A stretch of 57,855 nt of DNA from Candolleomyces eurysporus. Its lineage: Eukaryota; Basidiomycota; Agaricomycetes; Agaricales; Psathyrellaceae. Shown here piece by piece: positions 21,694 to 31,383 of the stretch (position 1 is the stretch's first letter; each line of letters opens with the position of its first letter). The stretch is from assembly GCA_027579435.1 (NCBI GenBank), contig JANBPK010000717.1, positions 9,510 to 67,364 on the forward strand. Reading direction: 5' to 3'. Position numbers and translations under genes: made by a program. The notes under the pieces are model-generated. The model was not told where the DNA came from. It worked only from the letters and a program-made list of their open reading frames with translations, and did no database searches.

Positions 21694-23409
21694 TTCTGGA
21701 CCCTTTGACCGTTGTAATTCCTGGACGATTTGATGGTGGCTGTTTCTGTGACTTGGACTATGTAGTTCTCGGACAGTAGTTTTTCGTATCTTTAGAATTA
21801 CGTATTGCCTGGTAGATTTTACCCCCTTNCCCCCTCCCCTGCCTCAAGCAAATACCACTTTCCTTCATATCAAAATAATACCCACAAAAAAATTTCGCTC
21901 TTCGAAACTTTGGCGAAACAGCAGAGGAAGGAGATTCAAGGTTTGCTTTTGTTTGTCGGGTTCAAATCAATTGGGCGTGCAGGTTGGTCTGTTTCCTCTT
22001 TGCTGGGTTTTGCTTCCCTTCTGCGGAAAAAGACTAAGTGCTAGAACCGCCTCTCTGGATTGCTCACGAAGGCTGTCATCAGCGATTTTCCACCTAGACT
22101 TGAATTCAAGCTTTCAAATTGGTGGCATTCAGCTTCCTTTGGACTGGTGTTGTGACTATTCTGGCGACATGATATCTTCCAGCCCGGGACAGGACACTCG
22201 AAACCTTTGAATGGCTGGTGCCGTGCTTCCACGCTCTAGCGATGTCATTGGCTGGCAACCGGGACGCTGCAACCAACTGAGCCATCCCAGAGCTCTAAGT
22301 ACTCTATGTTGCTGAAATCCGAGGGTGACTTTTATCCAAGATGTCCTGGCCGTGATCAATTTTGCTACCACCGAGAAACATCGTCAAAAGCGAACCATGA
22401 TGCTGGATGGGCTTAACTCTGCGACTCCCTCGACAACGGCAGCGAGCACAAACCCATCATCAAGCCAAAGTCCTTTTGGTCGATGGTAACGTCAACCTCT
22501 CCAACTCTTATGAACAGTGGCTGGCAGTTAACACTCGTATAGGGTCTTACCGGTGCCAAGCAGCTCCTTAACTCTCTCCGTAGTGGCTCAGAAGTGCCTA
22601 GAGACGAAAAGTACTCGGTTCGGTGCCTGCTAGGTTTGAAAGAGCACCGAAATCTACATCACCGCAAATCCTTAGGAGTCTGGTTAATTCGAACCAGTCC
22701 AATATTTCTGGGGAATTTCCTTGTATCTAAGAGTTGCGTATGCATGTATGTCTGCCCGATTAGCCTCAAGAAAGTTATACTACCTCTTTTATATCCATTT
22801 CCTATTAGTGCATTTTAGTACTACCGAGGCTGGGCACGATAAGTTGCCTCATCCCGTTTCTTAGTAGGCCCTCCATGTTCCCTCAATTATGGGGAGCTAG
22901 TTGTGAGCCCTATCTGCGATGGCCATGATATGAAATGATGCATGACGTTCTCGACCCTCGCTTGACGTTGGACACCCTGAGGACCGTGTCCATACCGACG
23001 CGTGCCCAGATCATGTGGGAGTGTGGGCTCCCCTGGATGGATTAACGACGAGCAACGAGGATGCCAACACACTCTCCACTTTGCTTCTCCCCCTGTTCTT
23101 CTTGTTTTTCTTCTTGTCGCGTCGGAACGTATAAAAGACCTGTGTAAGGACCGTGGCAGTTGTCCGGGACGACTGTGCATTAGTTAGCGCTTAGGTCGGC
23201 TATTGTGAGTCGATTGGGGCCCCGTGCTCTTGCTCTTGCTGTCACATCGACTTGAGCAGTGGCCTTCTTTTCATACTTCACGTTCGTCTGAACTGACTTT
23301 CGACCCCTGCTCAGCCTTTCAAACTCGGACTGAAGGGAGGACCATCGATTTACGATCAGCGCTGAATCTGGAGAACTTGGAGAGGCTGCGATTCTGATCG
23401 GGATACTCA
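21694..23409. other. Spacer with a tRNA-like element only
   Basis: No convincing protein gene. Apart from the tRNA-like element at 22,183-22,291, I see only short unrelated open frames and a C/T-rich stretch at 23,080-23,120 before the MOB gene. Confidence 0.4.
22183..22291 (-). tRNA. Degenerate tRNA-like element
   Basis: On the minus strand, a perfect box A (TGGCTCAGTTGG) follows TCTGGGA. About 66 bases on is a damaged box B (GGTTTCGAGTGTCC). The ends TCTGGGA and TCCCGGG pair over seven positions with two G-T wobbles. Total length 109 would need an intron of about 35 bases. No convincing anticodon stem or 3' T run is found, so a tRNA pseudogene or tRNA-derived repeat is more likely than a working gene. 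Confidence 0.3.
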
Positions 23410-24429
23410 ATGTCGTTCTTTGGGTACGTGTCTATCCTCTTTCCCGACACCATCTTGCCTCATCTGCCTGATTTTCTCACTTCTGAACTTATCAGACGCA
23501 ACCGGCACCCACGAGGGCAACGACGCTCACCCACCCCTTCTCGCGATCCATCCGCTGGAGACGCCGCGTCTCCAGTATCTGCTGGTGGAAATGGGAGGCT
23601 TAGTCCCGGGCCTGGAGGCGATAAGAAGAAGCCTTTATATCTCTGCAGTCCCTTCGCGGATGCTGCTTTGGTGAAGGGCAATTTCAAGACAATCGTCATG
23701 CAACCCAAGTATGTGGATATCATGGAATGGGTTGCGGTTAACGGTGAGCGTGCTTTAGCTCTTCTTGGATTGGCTTTCAACTCATTCTCATGGCCTTGGA
23801 TTGGTTTAGTTTACGACTTCTTCACGAATCTGAACGAATTCTATGGGGTGATCGCTGAGAAGTGTACTTCACAGACTTGTCCGACCATGTCTGCTGGGCC
23901 ATCGTTCGTTTCCCTTGCCCCCTTTCTCGATCCTGGTTAACCGTCGACTATATCGTGCAGGCTAAACTATCTTTGGACCAACCGGGACGGGAAACAAGTG
24001 TCCCTGCCGGCACCCACCTACATCGATTACGTTGTCACATCTGTTCAGCAGTTAATAGACGATGAGAACGTCTTCCCCAATAACGCCAGTGCGTACCATT
24101 TCCTTCGCTTCGAATACCTGGTCGCTGATCATTTGGCTTCATCCTGTATGATAGATCACACATTCCACCCTTCCTTCCCCTCTACCGTGAAGAGCATCTA
24201 TCGCCAACTTCTCCGTGTTTTCGCCCATCTTTACCATGCTCACTTTGACGTTATTCTCCATTTGCGGGCGGAACCCCACTTTAACTCCTTATTCGCGCAC
24301 TTCTTGGCATTTGGAAAGGAATACCAGCTGTTGGAAGTCAGGGATATCAAAGGAGAGGTGAACAGTCCTACTGTCGGTGTCGGTCAATTGTGGGAGAGGT
24401 GGAAGGAGAGAGGAATCTTGGAGGGGTGA
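23410..24429 (+). CDS. MOB2-like kinase activator, paralog 1
   Basis: Exons: 23410-23423, 23496-23743, 23810-23903, 23961-24088 and 24155-24429; 252 residues. A low-complexity Ser/Pro/Gly-rich N-terminus is followed by the MOB/phocein fold from KKPLYLCSPFADAALVKGNF. Zinc ligands are in place: CTSQTC (C-x4-C) and HLYHAH (H-x4-H). MOB proteins bind and activate NDR/LATS kinases controlling polarity, septation or mitotic exit. The PLYL...ALVKGNF start and the YVDIMEWVAVN segment are closer to fungal Mob2 (Orb6/Cbk1 partner) than to Mob1. The third intron uses an unusual GTTCGT donor, but the frame is right on both sides. It lies 553 bases upstream of its paralog, same strand, with identical intron positions. 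Confidence 0.88.
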
Positions 24430-24982
24430 ATGGAGGCGAAGCCTCGAGTACCCTGTTTACTTGGTGAAACTATTGAACTATCTTTCGTCGTGCTGTGCTG
24501 TACCTTACCTTTTTGTGATAAATCGTCAAGTTTGGTTTGGAAGATTACTTTGCAACATTAAATTAAATCTGTTATTCATTTTAAACAAGCTGTTCTTCCT
24601 GGTCATGCTAATACCACAGACCCGGGAGAAGCTGCTGTTATGGGTCGGTTGTACCTGATGTTTCCACGTGCCTGAAAAGTGCAGTGATCGGGAGCGACGC
24701 GCTGCTTCCAACCGACCATCACGTTCAACGACGCCCACGAGTGACGACGACAGTTAACCGACCAGACTACAACGACTTGGACTCGACTGTCTTGCCCATC
24801 ACTGTCGTGCATCTTGATACTTGACTTGGAATTCGCGTTCCAATACCATCTTCTCAAGCCTGCATCGGGAGATCGAGGCAGCAGACTTATACCCTGAACT
24901 AGCCATTTCTGTGATTTTTATCATTGAACAACCACCGCGATCCAATTCATACCAATATCTCTTTACCACCCCGGCCGCCGCT

Positions 24983-26093
24983 ATGTCGTTTTTCAATTCT
25001 ATTGGGTGAGTTATAGATGTTGAGTTTCTGGCTCAAGCGGGACTGAACAGTTGACTTTTTTTATGTTTGTCTCGAAATGTATGTAGGCGGTCAATGACTC
25101 GTGCGGGACAACGGAATCCCAAACGCTCTCCAACGCCCACTTCTGCAACGGCTGACCAAGCTCCTGTTGGATCTGGCCCTCCCTCACCCAACCCTTCTTC
25201 CCTGTCGCTGTCAGCGTCTCAGAATGGCGGCAGCAGAAGATCTCCATCTCCTTCGAGGCAGCCTAAGCCCCTGTATCTGTCCAGTCCCTTCGTCGACGCG
25301 GCTTTGGTGAAGGGGAACTTCAAGACCATTGTGATGCTTCCAAAATATGTGGACATTATGGAGTGGGTGGCTGTTAACAGTACGTTCTTGTCTCTTTTCA
25401 AGGGGTTTTGGACGGGGCTAACTGATGGGGTACTCGTTTCTAGTCTTCGATTTTTATACCAACTTGAACGAGTTCTATGGTGTAATCACGGATGTTTGCA
25501 CGCAGCAGACATGTCCTACTATGAGCGCAGGACACACGTACGTCTCCCCCCTTCATTTCGTTAGCCTGCAATTGTTCTCAGCTAGCTTTTTGGTCTGTAG
25601 ATTGAGCTACACATGGATCAATCAGGATCGAAAGAGCGTGCATCTCCCAGCGCCGACGTACATCGATTATGTCATGACATGGGTGCAAAACCTCCTAGAT
25701 GATGAGAACAGCTTCCCTACCAAGTCAGGTCTGTATTACGCTCCCCTCTCCTCAGCCGACGTCCTGATTTAATTTCAACATACCATTTTCGCATGCAATG
25801 CATTCAACCTATGTTTAGGCCACGACTTCCCCGCATCCTTCCCCTCCACCGTCAAGCATGTGTACAGACAACTCCTTCGAGTCTTCGCGCACATTTACCA
25901 TTCCCACTTCCAGCACCTTTTGCACCTCCGATCCGAGCCCCATTTCAACAGCTTGTTCGCACATTTCTTGGCGTTCGGGCGGGAGTATGATTTGTTGGAG
26001 GTCAAGGATTTGAAAGGAGCGAATGCGGCGAGTGCGGTGGGTATCGGGGCGCTATGGGAGAGGTGGAGGGAAATGGGGATCTTGGAAGGATGA
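24983..26093 (+). CDS. MOB2-like kinase activator, paralog 2
   Basis: Exons: 24983-25005, 25087-25379, 25444-25537, 25601-25728 and 25819-26093; 270 residues. Exons 3, 4 and 5 have the same lengths as in paralog 1 (94, 128 and 275 bases), which shows tandem duplication. Domain order is as in paralog 1: a Ser/Pro-rich N-terminus (RSPTPTS, RRSPSPSRQ), then PLYLSSPFVDAALVKGNF, CTQQTC, HIYHSH, and the C-terminal LWERWREMGILEG. The N-terminal extensions differ, so regulation by phosphorylation could differ. Of the two, this one is closer to the usual fungal MOB sequence through YVMTWVQ and NSFPTK. Confidence 0.9.
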
Positions 26094-27633
26094 GTGCACC
26101 ACTTGACAGTGGCACGGCGGAGGTAAAGGGAATGATAGCGCGTCTGCAACATTGATTGTGAATTTGGAATTCGGCGGGCGGCGGAAAATGGAAGGGTGTG
26201 GTAAATGCAAGTTGCTTGGATCTCGAATGGGATCGGTATACCCTTTAAGTGTGTCTCTCTCTTTTGGTCTCTCTTTCATTGGGGATAAAAGAATGGTTTC
26301 TACTCCTTTGTCGACCTAGATGCCCGACAGTGATTTTTGGGTTGTTGTATTTATTTATTTATGGTCGTGATGGAAATCCAAAGACTGCTTAGTTCGAACC
26401 CTCCAGCTTTTGGGTTGTGCCTCTGGGAGCCTGGGGAATGAAGCTAGACGGACCCGGCCTACTAGGGTGACCTAAAACGTTTCTGAAGCTCACCTGGCCT
26501 TCGTCTGCATAATCTGTGACAAAGGAGTCCGAGGAAAATCCGTGAAATGACGGTATTTGTTGTATTTTTATATACTTTCACCTAGGACCTCAGTCAAGAA
26601 GTACATAAGGGATGATGCTTAGAGCTTTAAAGTTTGACATCTCCTAACGCAGCGGAGGATGAGATTATAAACCATTATAAACCCAAGTCAGGTTTTACGG
26701 TAAGGTGGTGCTGGACGGTCTCTATATTGAAAATATTGGTCGGTGCATGTAGAGCCACGCCAAGAAGCCGATGTTTTCGTTCGCTGTTGAATCGAGTGTG
26801 GGTTCAGTTATTTTTCAGAGTCAGCGAGTGCTAGTCACATCCGAAGAGACGAGGCGTTGATCGGTTTCTTGAGTCCATTAAACTGTGGCGACTAGCGCCA
26901 CAGTATTTCGGGGCATCTCCTTGAGTAGTTCCAGAGATAAAGCCCTTTCATCATTGGCAGTCCTTTTTCCAAGGAGCTTGGAGAACGTCTTTGCTAACTG
27001 GTGGTACAGATCTGCTTGATCCCCGCGATTGTATCACTGTCCGCCGCAACATCGTAAGGTACGGAGTTGGAGGTCCATATATGTAAGTTACACCTGGACC
27101 TGTGACGCATCCAGAGAGCCCTAACATTTCCTATGCACTCCTTCCATGTGCTTGTCTGTACGTACTATATTCCTATCTCGAGCTTTTACAAAAGCCGAAC
27201 CCTATTTTTGAGGCAGGGATGACGCTGCTCGCTATCCCATGAGAGGCCGCCAGACTCTTGAGTTATCTCATTCGTAATGCGGCGAGAGTCGATGCCCGAC
27301 GGGGTTGTCAGTGTCACTATACTTGGCTTGGAGCTGGGGGATCATTCTAGGGACTGCGGCCAGAGACCAAGTGACGATCTGATGACGAGGAACAGCCCTC
27401 GACGGCCTCATCGACACTTGTGTACGTACAGACTGATGGACGATACTGTTAGAGGCATGCAACAATGAGAGGAAAGGAAGCAGAACGCCGTACTTTTACT
27501 ATTGGAGAAATTGAGAGATACGAGTTAATGGCGCCGCAACGATATGGAGTTGACGGGGCGCTCAAGTCCATGATATTCGGGCTAAGTGGATGGGTTGGGA
27601 GGCCAAATACATTCAAACGACTCCAGTGAAAGG
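26094..27633. other. Spacer with possible domain relics
   Basis: No intact gene. On the minus strand near 26,880-27,010, the stretch LLKEMPRNTVALVATV resembles the C-terminal part of a fungal DUF6532-type protein but stops at once. The palindrome CTGTGGCGACTAGCGCCACAG at 26,884-26,904 falls in this piece and is probably a by-product of its codons. The remainder is unremarkable. Confidence 0.3.
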
Positions 27634-27640
27634 TATAAAA
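27634..27640 (+). promoter_or_regulatory. TATA box of cerato-platanin copy 2
   Basis: TATAAAA followed by GAGGGGG, 97 bases upstream of the ATG at 27,737. Confidence 0.7.
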
Positions 27641-27736
27641 GAGGGGGCATATGAAGGTATAGTCCTCATCAAGTAGTCAAGCTCTCCAGTGCTACATTCA
27701 ACCAAGCTCCAACCAGCTCATCTTCTCTACTCAAAT

Positions 27737-28180
27737 ATGAAATTCGCCTTCACCTCTCTCTTCGCGACTCTCGCGTACACTTTGGTCGCTGTTGCTCAGC
27801 CACCCTTGCTGACCACCATCAACTTCGACGACCGCTACTGCGTTGGCTCTACCAGCCTGCAGACCACGGCCTGCTCGACCGGAGAGAACGGTCTCATCAC
27901 CAGGGGATTCCCGACCTTTGGAAGCCTCCCAAGCTTCCCCGCGATCGCTGGGTCCCAGATCGTGGGTGGGTTCAATTCCACCTCCTGCGGTGCTTGCTGG
28001 GAGGTGTTTGACCCTAACACTGGTCGCTCCGTTTTCTTGACTTTGGTCAACACGGCCCCGACTGGGTTCACGCTCTGCACGGACACCCTTCTTGCCCTCA
28101 CTGGGTTCAACCGTACCAACGTCCCCAACAATATTCCGGTTGAGGCTAGGGCCATTCCTGCCGCGGACTGTGGCTTGTAA
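27737..28180 (+). CDS. Cerato-platanin family secreted protein, copy 2
   Basis: A single exon of 147 residues with an N-terminal signal peptide (MKFAFTSLFATLAYTLVAVA). The mature protein differs from copy 1 at only a few positions and shares its six Cys and the family signatures CSTGENGLITRGFPTFGSLP, SCGACW and DCG. I use the Met at 27,737 rather than an in-frame Met at 27,689: it follows the TATA box at normal distance and starts the signal peptide directly. It ends at DCGL, the usual family C-terminus, while copy 1 ends DCGFTS. Role as for copy 1: a secreted, chitin-oligomer-binding surface protein and potential plant-defence elicitor. The genes point away from each other. Confidence 0.93.
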   Translation: MKFAFTSLFATLAYTLVAVAQPPLLTTINFDDRYCVGSTSLQTTACSTGENGLITRGFPTFGSLPSFPAIAGSQIVGGFNSTSCGACWEVFDPNTGRSVFLTLVNTAPTGFTLCTDTLLALTGFNRTNVPNNIPVEARAIPAADCGL

Positions 28181-28960
28181 ATGCCCTCTACTTCCTTGAG
28201 GAGCGACACCCATCGGTGAGTGCCTGTTAATTGGTGGTGCAATTGACCGAAAGCTTATTTGATGTTCAGGCGGTGGACAACAGAAGTCGCAAATGTTTCG
28301 TGCTTTGGTTTGGACGCTATAAATTTCTCTATGTATTGTGTACTTTGTATTTCATCCCTGTTGATTCGCGAGTAAAATACAGTAAATAACAAGAGCTTGT
28401 GTATGTATGTAACCCCTGTACCTGTAAATCGCGTCGCGTCAAGGCGCGTCGATCAATTCAACGCGCCACAACGCTGGCCTACTCCGTTGCCATGACGCCC
28501 GTCTCCGCGAGAAGTCGGAAGGACCCCGAATGTCCAGAAATGGTTTAGCTCTCATGCTTTTTCTTCGAATTGAATTTTGGTTCATGCTTAGGTTGTTCAA
28601 CGGGACACGTTGAGAACACGAGCTCAGTGAACGAGGCAAACTTTATCTTACACATTCCAGAAAGGTACTTATTAAGAGAGCAACCCCAGGGTATGCGGGG
28701 TCCTTCCGAGTGATTGCCTTTACGGTAGCTGTGCCCACAGGAGCTGGGAGAATATCATGAATGGGAAAATGGCCCTCCAAACAACTTTCTCAAGCTTCCT
28801 TCAACGTCAACGACATTCATCACCAAGTCCAAGCCCTATCCTTGCCCTCCTTTTCACTTTTCTTTCCCTTCTCCAGGCTTCGACATCTTTTACCTCCTTT
28901 TACATAGTTATATTTCATCTTTCTTCATCTTCACAGCAACCAGTGTTATAAACCACAGCA
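28181..28960. other. Spacer and NDK-like leader
   Basis: No gene. From about 28,790 to 28,950 the sequence is strongly pyrimidine-rich (CCTTCTCCAGG, TTCATCTTTCTTCATCTTC), as expected of the promoter or leader of the gene starting at 28,961. Confidence 0.45.
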
Positions 28961-30713
28961 ATGTCTTCACCAAACGGCTACTACAATGGAACAGCAGACC
29001 AGCAGGAAGAGTATGCAGTTGGGGAGCAGCTCGATCATTCGTTTTCGTCTCCCAAGACCGCGATAACGCGCACAGTCGCTATCATCAAATACCATGCGCT
29101 CGACCACAGATTTGACATCGAAAGGCGCATCCAGGAGGCGAGCTTCGAGGTCAGTTCGCTTTCGTGTCCTTAAACGAACGTCACGATGCTGAGCGTGCCT
29201 CGCTGTAATGAAATCAGATCGTCAAGGAACGCCAAATGGAATTCGATACCGAAACGGACCCGGAAACGTTGGAAGAGTTGTTCGGAGAGGATAGCCATTC
29301 TCTGGCGGAGTATGATTCCAACTCGTGTTTGAAGCGTGTTCCGAGTACTCAATATAATCACAGGGGACCTGTATGGGTCTATGTTCTCGAACGTCGACGT
29401 GCAGTGGAAGTCTGGCATACCCTCATGGGACCAAGCGACCCCGAGCAAGCTCGGGAGGAGGCACCAAATTCGCTCCGCGCGCTCTATGGCACGTCCCTTG
29501 CTCAAAACGGGTTGATGGGTGCCCCAGACAACGAAACCGCTGAAATCCAAATCGCGTCTCTCTTTGCCTCCTCACCTCCATTCCCGACCTCCGACCTTCC
29601 TCCCGACGATGGAGAAGGCAGCTACAACTCTTTGCATGGCCGAAATGGATATGATGAGGGCTATGCCCCTTCAAATGTGACCAGCCCATCTACGGTCAAC
29701 GGAAGCAGCACCAGGTTCCCTTCCAACGGAAAGCCAGCGTTCAAGGCTCGCGCAGTCCCAGCATCAATCGCCAAGCCTGACATTGTACCTCGAATGACCA
29801 AGGCTGCGGCTTTACGCACAGGTCAACCTGTTGCAATGTCTGTTTCAAGTCCCAGAAAACCTGTTTCCAAGGAACGTCAGGCGCAGACCTTCGCGAATGT
29901 TCCAGGGCACAGGAGGTCGGAGACGATTGCGGTTGCTTCCACCGCAGCGCCTACCATTGCCCCGAGGATGACGCGAGCAGCGGCCCTCCGCCTGGGTCAA
30001 ACTCCCGCGCCTCAGCCTACCAGAACTAGGTCGACCGAAAACGGGCCCAAGAAACCTACCTTTGAAGGCGTTCCAGGTCACAAAAGGAGAGAGACAATTT
30101 CAGTTGCATCTGTGCAAACTCCGACCGTTGCTCCTCGTTTGAACAAGAGCGCCTCCCTCCGTGCGCAGAAGGATCAAGCTCCGCCCACTTCTTTCATGTG
30201 TATGTGACTTCTTTCACTCTAATCAGCCGGCCTGCTGAACTTTCTTGTGTAGTTAAAGGAGCGACTACTCCGAAGGTCCCCGGATCATTATCGCGGTCCA
30301 ACTCATCGGATGGTGCTAGCCCAGCTCGTCCTCGACCAGCCTCGCAGACGTCTTTCACTCAGGCCAAGTCTCAACCAGCGCCAGCGCCTCGCCGTCCGGC
30401 ACCTCGAGCTTCCTCGGTCGCAGCTGTTCGCCCTACTCACGACAGAAGTGCCTCTGCTACGCCCTCTGGCGCTCGAGCTACCAAAGAGAATGGCGCCAGT
30501 GATCCAGAACAGGCTGCACCACCTGCTGCCAAGCCCCGTCCTCGCCCCAGTAGCGTCTGCGCGCCGTCTATCCAACCCCGAACGAACAAAAGTGCGGCTT
30601 TGCGTGCGGCGAAGAAGGAAGCTGAGGCTGCTGCTGCCGCTGCGGCTCTTGCGAAGAAGGCTCCCAAGGGCGTTAGGGCTCCTCCCTCGAGCTTCAAGAC
30701 CATTGCTACATGA
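28961..30713 (+). CDS. NDP-kinase-like protein lacking the catalytic His, with repeat tail
   Basis: Exons: 28961-29149, 29218-29309, 29364-30199 and 30253-30713; 525 residues. Residues about 35-185 align with the nucleoside diphosphate kinase fold: TRTVAIIKYHAL (normally IKPDAV), EGPVWVYVLERRRAVEVW, LMGPSDP and SLRALYGTS. The position of the phospho-accepting His (N-x-x-H-G-S-D) reads NGLMGAPD, so His is Met and phosphotransfer by the known mechanism is not expected. The remaining ~340 residues are Pro/Ala/Ser-rich and basic. They carry four copies of a motif like PRMTKAAALR (near 29,800, 29,965, 30,140 and 30,580). A regulatory or scaffold role is my inference; the tail motif is unknown to me. 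Confidence 0.85.
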
Positions 30714-31383
30714 AAAGCTTGATCTATGCATCATCAACTATTTGGAAGGCTGAGCCCTCCTCCCTTGGAACTTGTCATGACGAGCTGTGGATGGAAGGCA
30801 GTGCGGATTCAGAAATATAGTACCCCAGGACCGGAGTTGACTCGGGCAGAAGACATCCCTGGATTTTCTTTCACCGTTGACCCAAACCGGTGATTGTCAT
30901 CATTGTTGGTGTTCTTTGAAAACACGTTCTTTGCGCTGGTCGCCTCCGGTTCTGTATTCTTAGGGACTTGACCTCGTTCGTCCAAGGGAGATGGAGTGGA
31001 CTTTACCTCCTACTACGACATACCTTTGTTATTTATTACCTTATGCTGCCCTCTTACATTTGCCCCCCACATTTATTTATCTCGCTACATATGCTGGTCC
31101 GAGTCTATACCTTTTTCTCGTTATCTTGCGTTGATATCCTGGCTTTTTATCTACTCACATATGTTGCTTTTTCTTTTTGTTTGAATGGGGCTCTGCGTGA
31201 GCAGACGAGGGAGTAGTGTTGTATAAATACGATGAAATAAAAAATCTAGTGCAGCGGGATTCGAACTCGTGGCAGGCTGGATCCATGATTCCAAACAGCG
31301 CCATCACCGTCGCGCGCGCAGGTATGGCCCTCACGCGTTCGACTTGGTCCGAACCACTTGCCAAACTTTTTGGACTCTGCACC
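30714..31383. other. Spacer
   Basis: No gene. The region 30,960-31,170 is T-rich. A tRNA box-B-like string on the minus strand near 31,250-31,270 is discussed among rejected items. The ACCATGG context at 31,381-31,387 supports the start of the next gene. Confidence 0.45.

Noticed and set aside
26884..26904. Perfect 8-bp-stem palindrome CTGTGGCGACTAGCGCCACAG, with a similar core GCGACTAGCGC at about 40,708
   Set aside because: Both sit where the minus strand encodes Val-Ala-Leu-Val-Ala (GTGGCGCTAGTCGCC / GTAGCGCTAGTCGC). The shared core is explained by codons, and there are no matching flanks.
28757..28951. Small plus-strand protein before the NDK-like gene
   Set aside because: Pyrimidine-rich leader sequence with no conserved feature; an ordinary promoter or 5' UTR explains it better.
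30303..30737. Minus-strand open frame opposite the NDK-like tail
   Set aside because: It is the antisense shadow of a GC-rich, Ala/Pro/Arg-coding exon, with no motif of its own.
31245..31330. tRNA on the minus strand: GAGTTCGAATCCC box-B-like string followed by TTTTTT
   Set aside because: The T stem has two mismatches. The acceptor end TGCACTA has no 5' partner, and no D or anticodon arm of correct length can be built.
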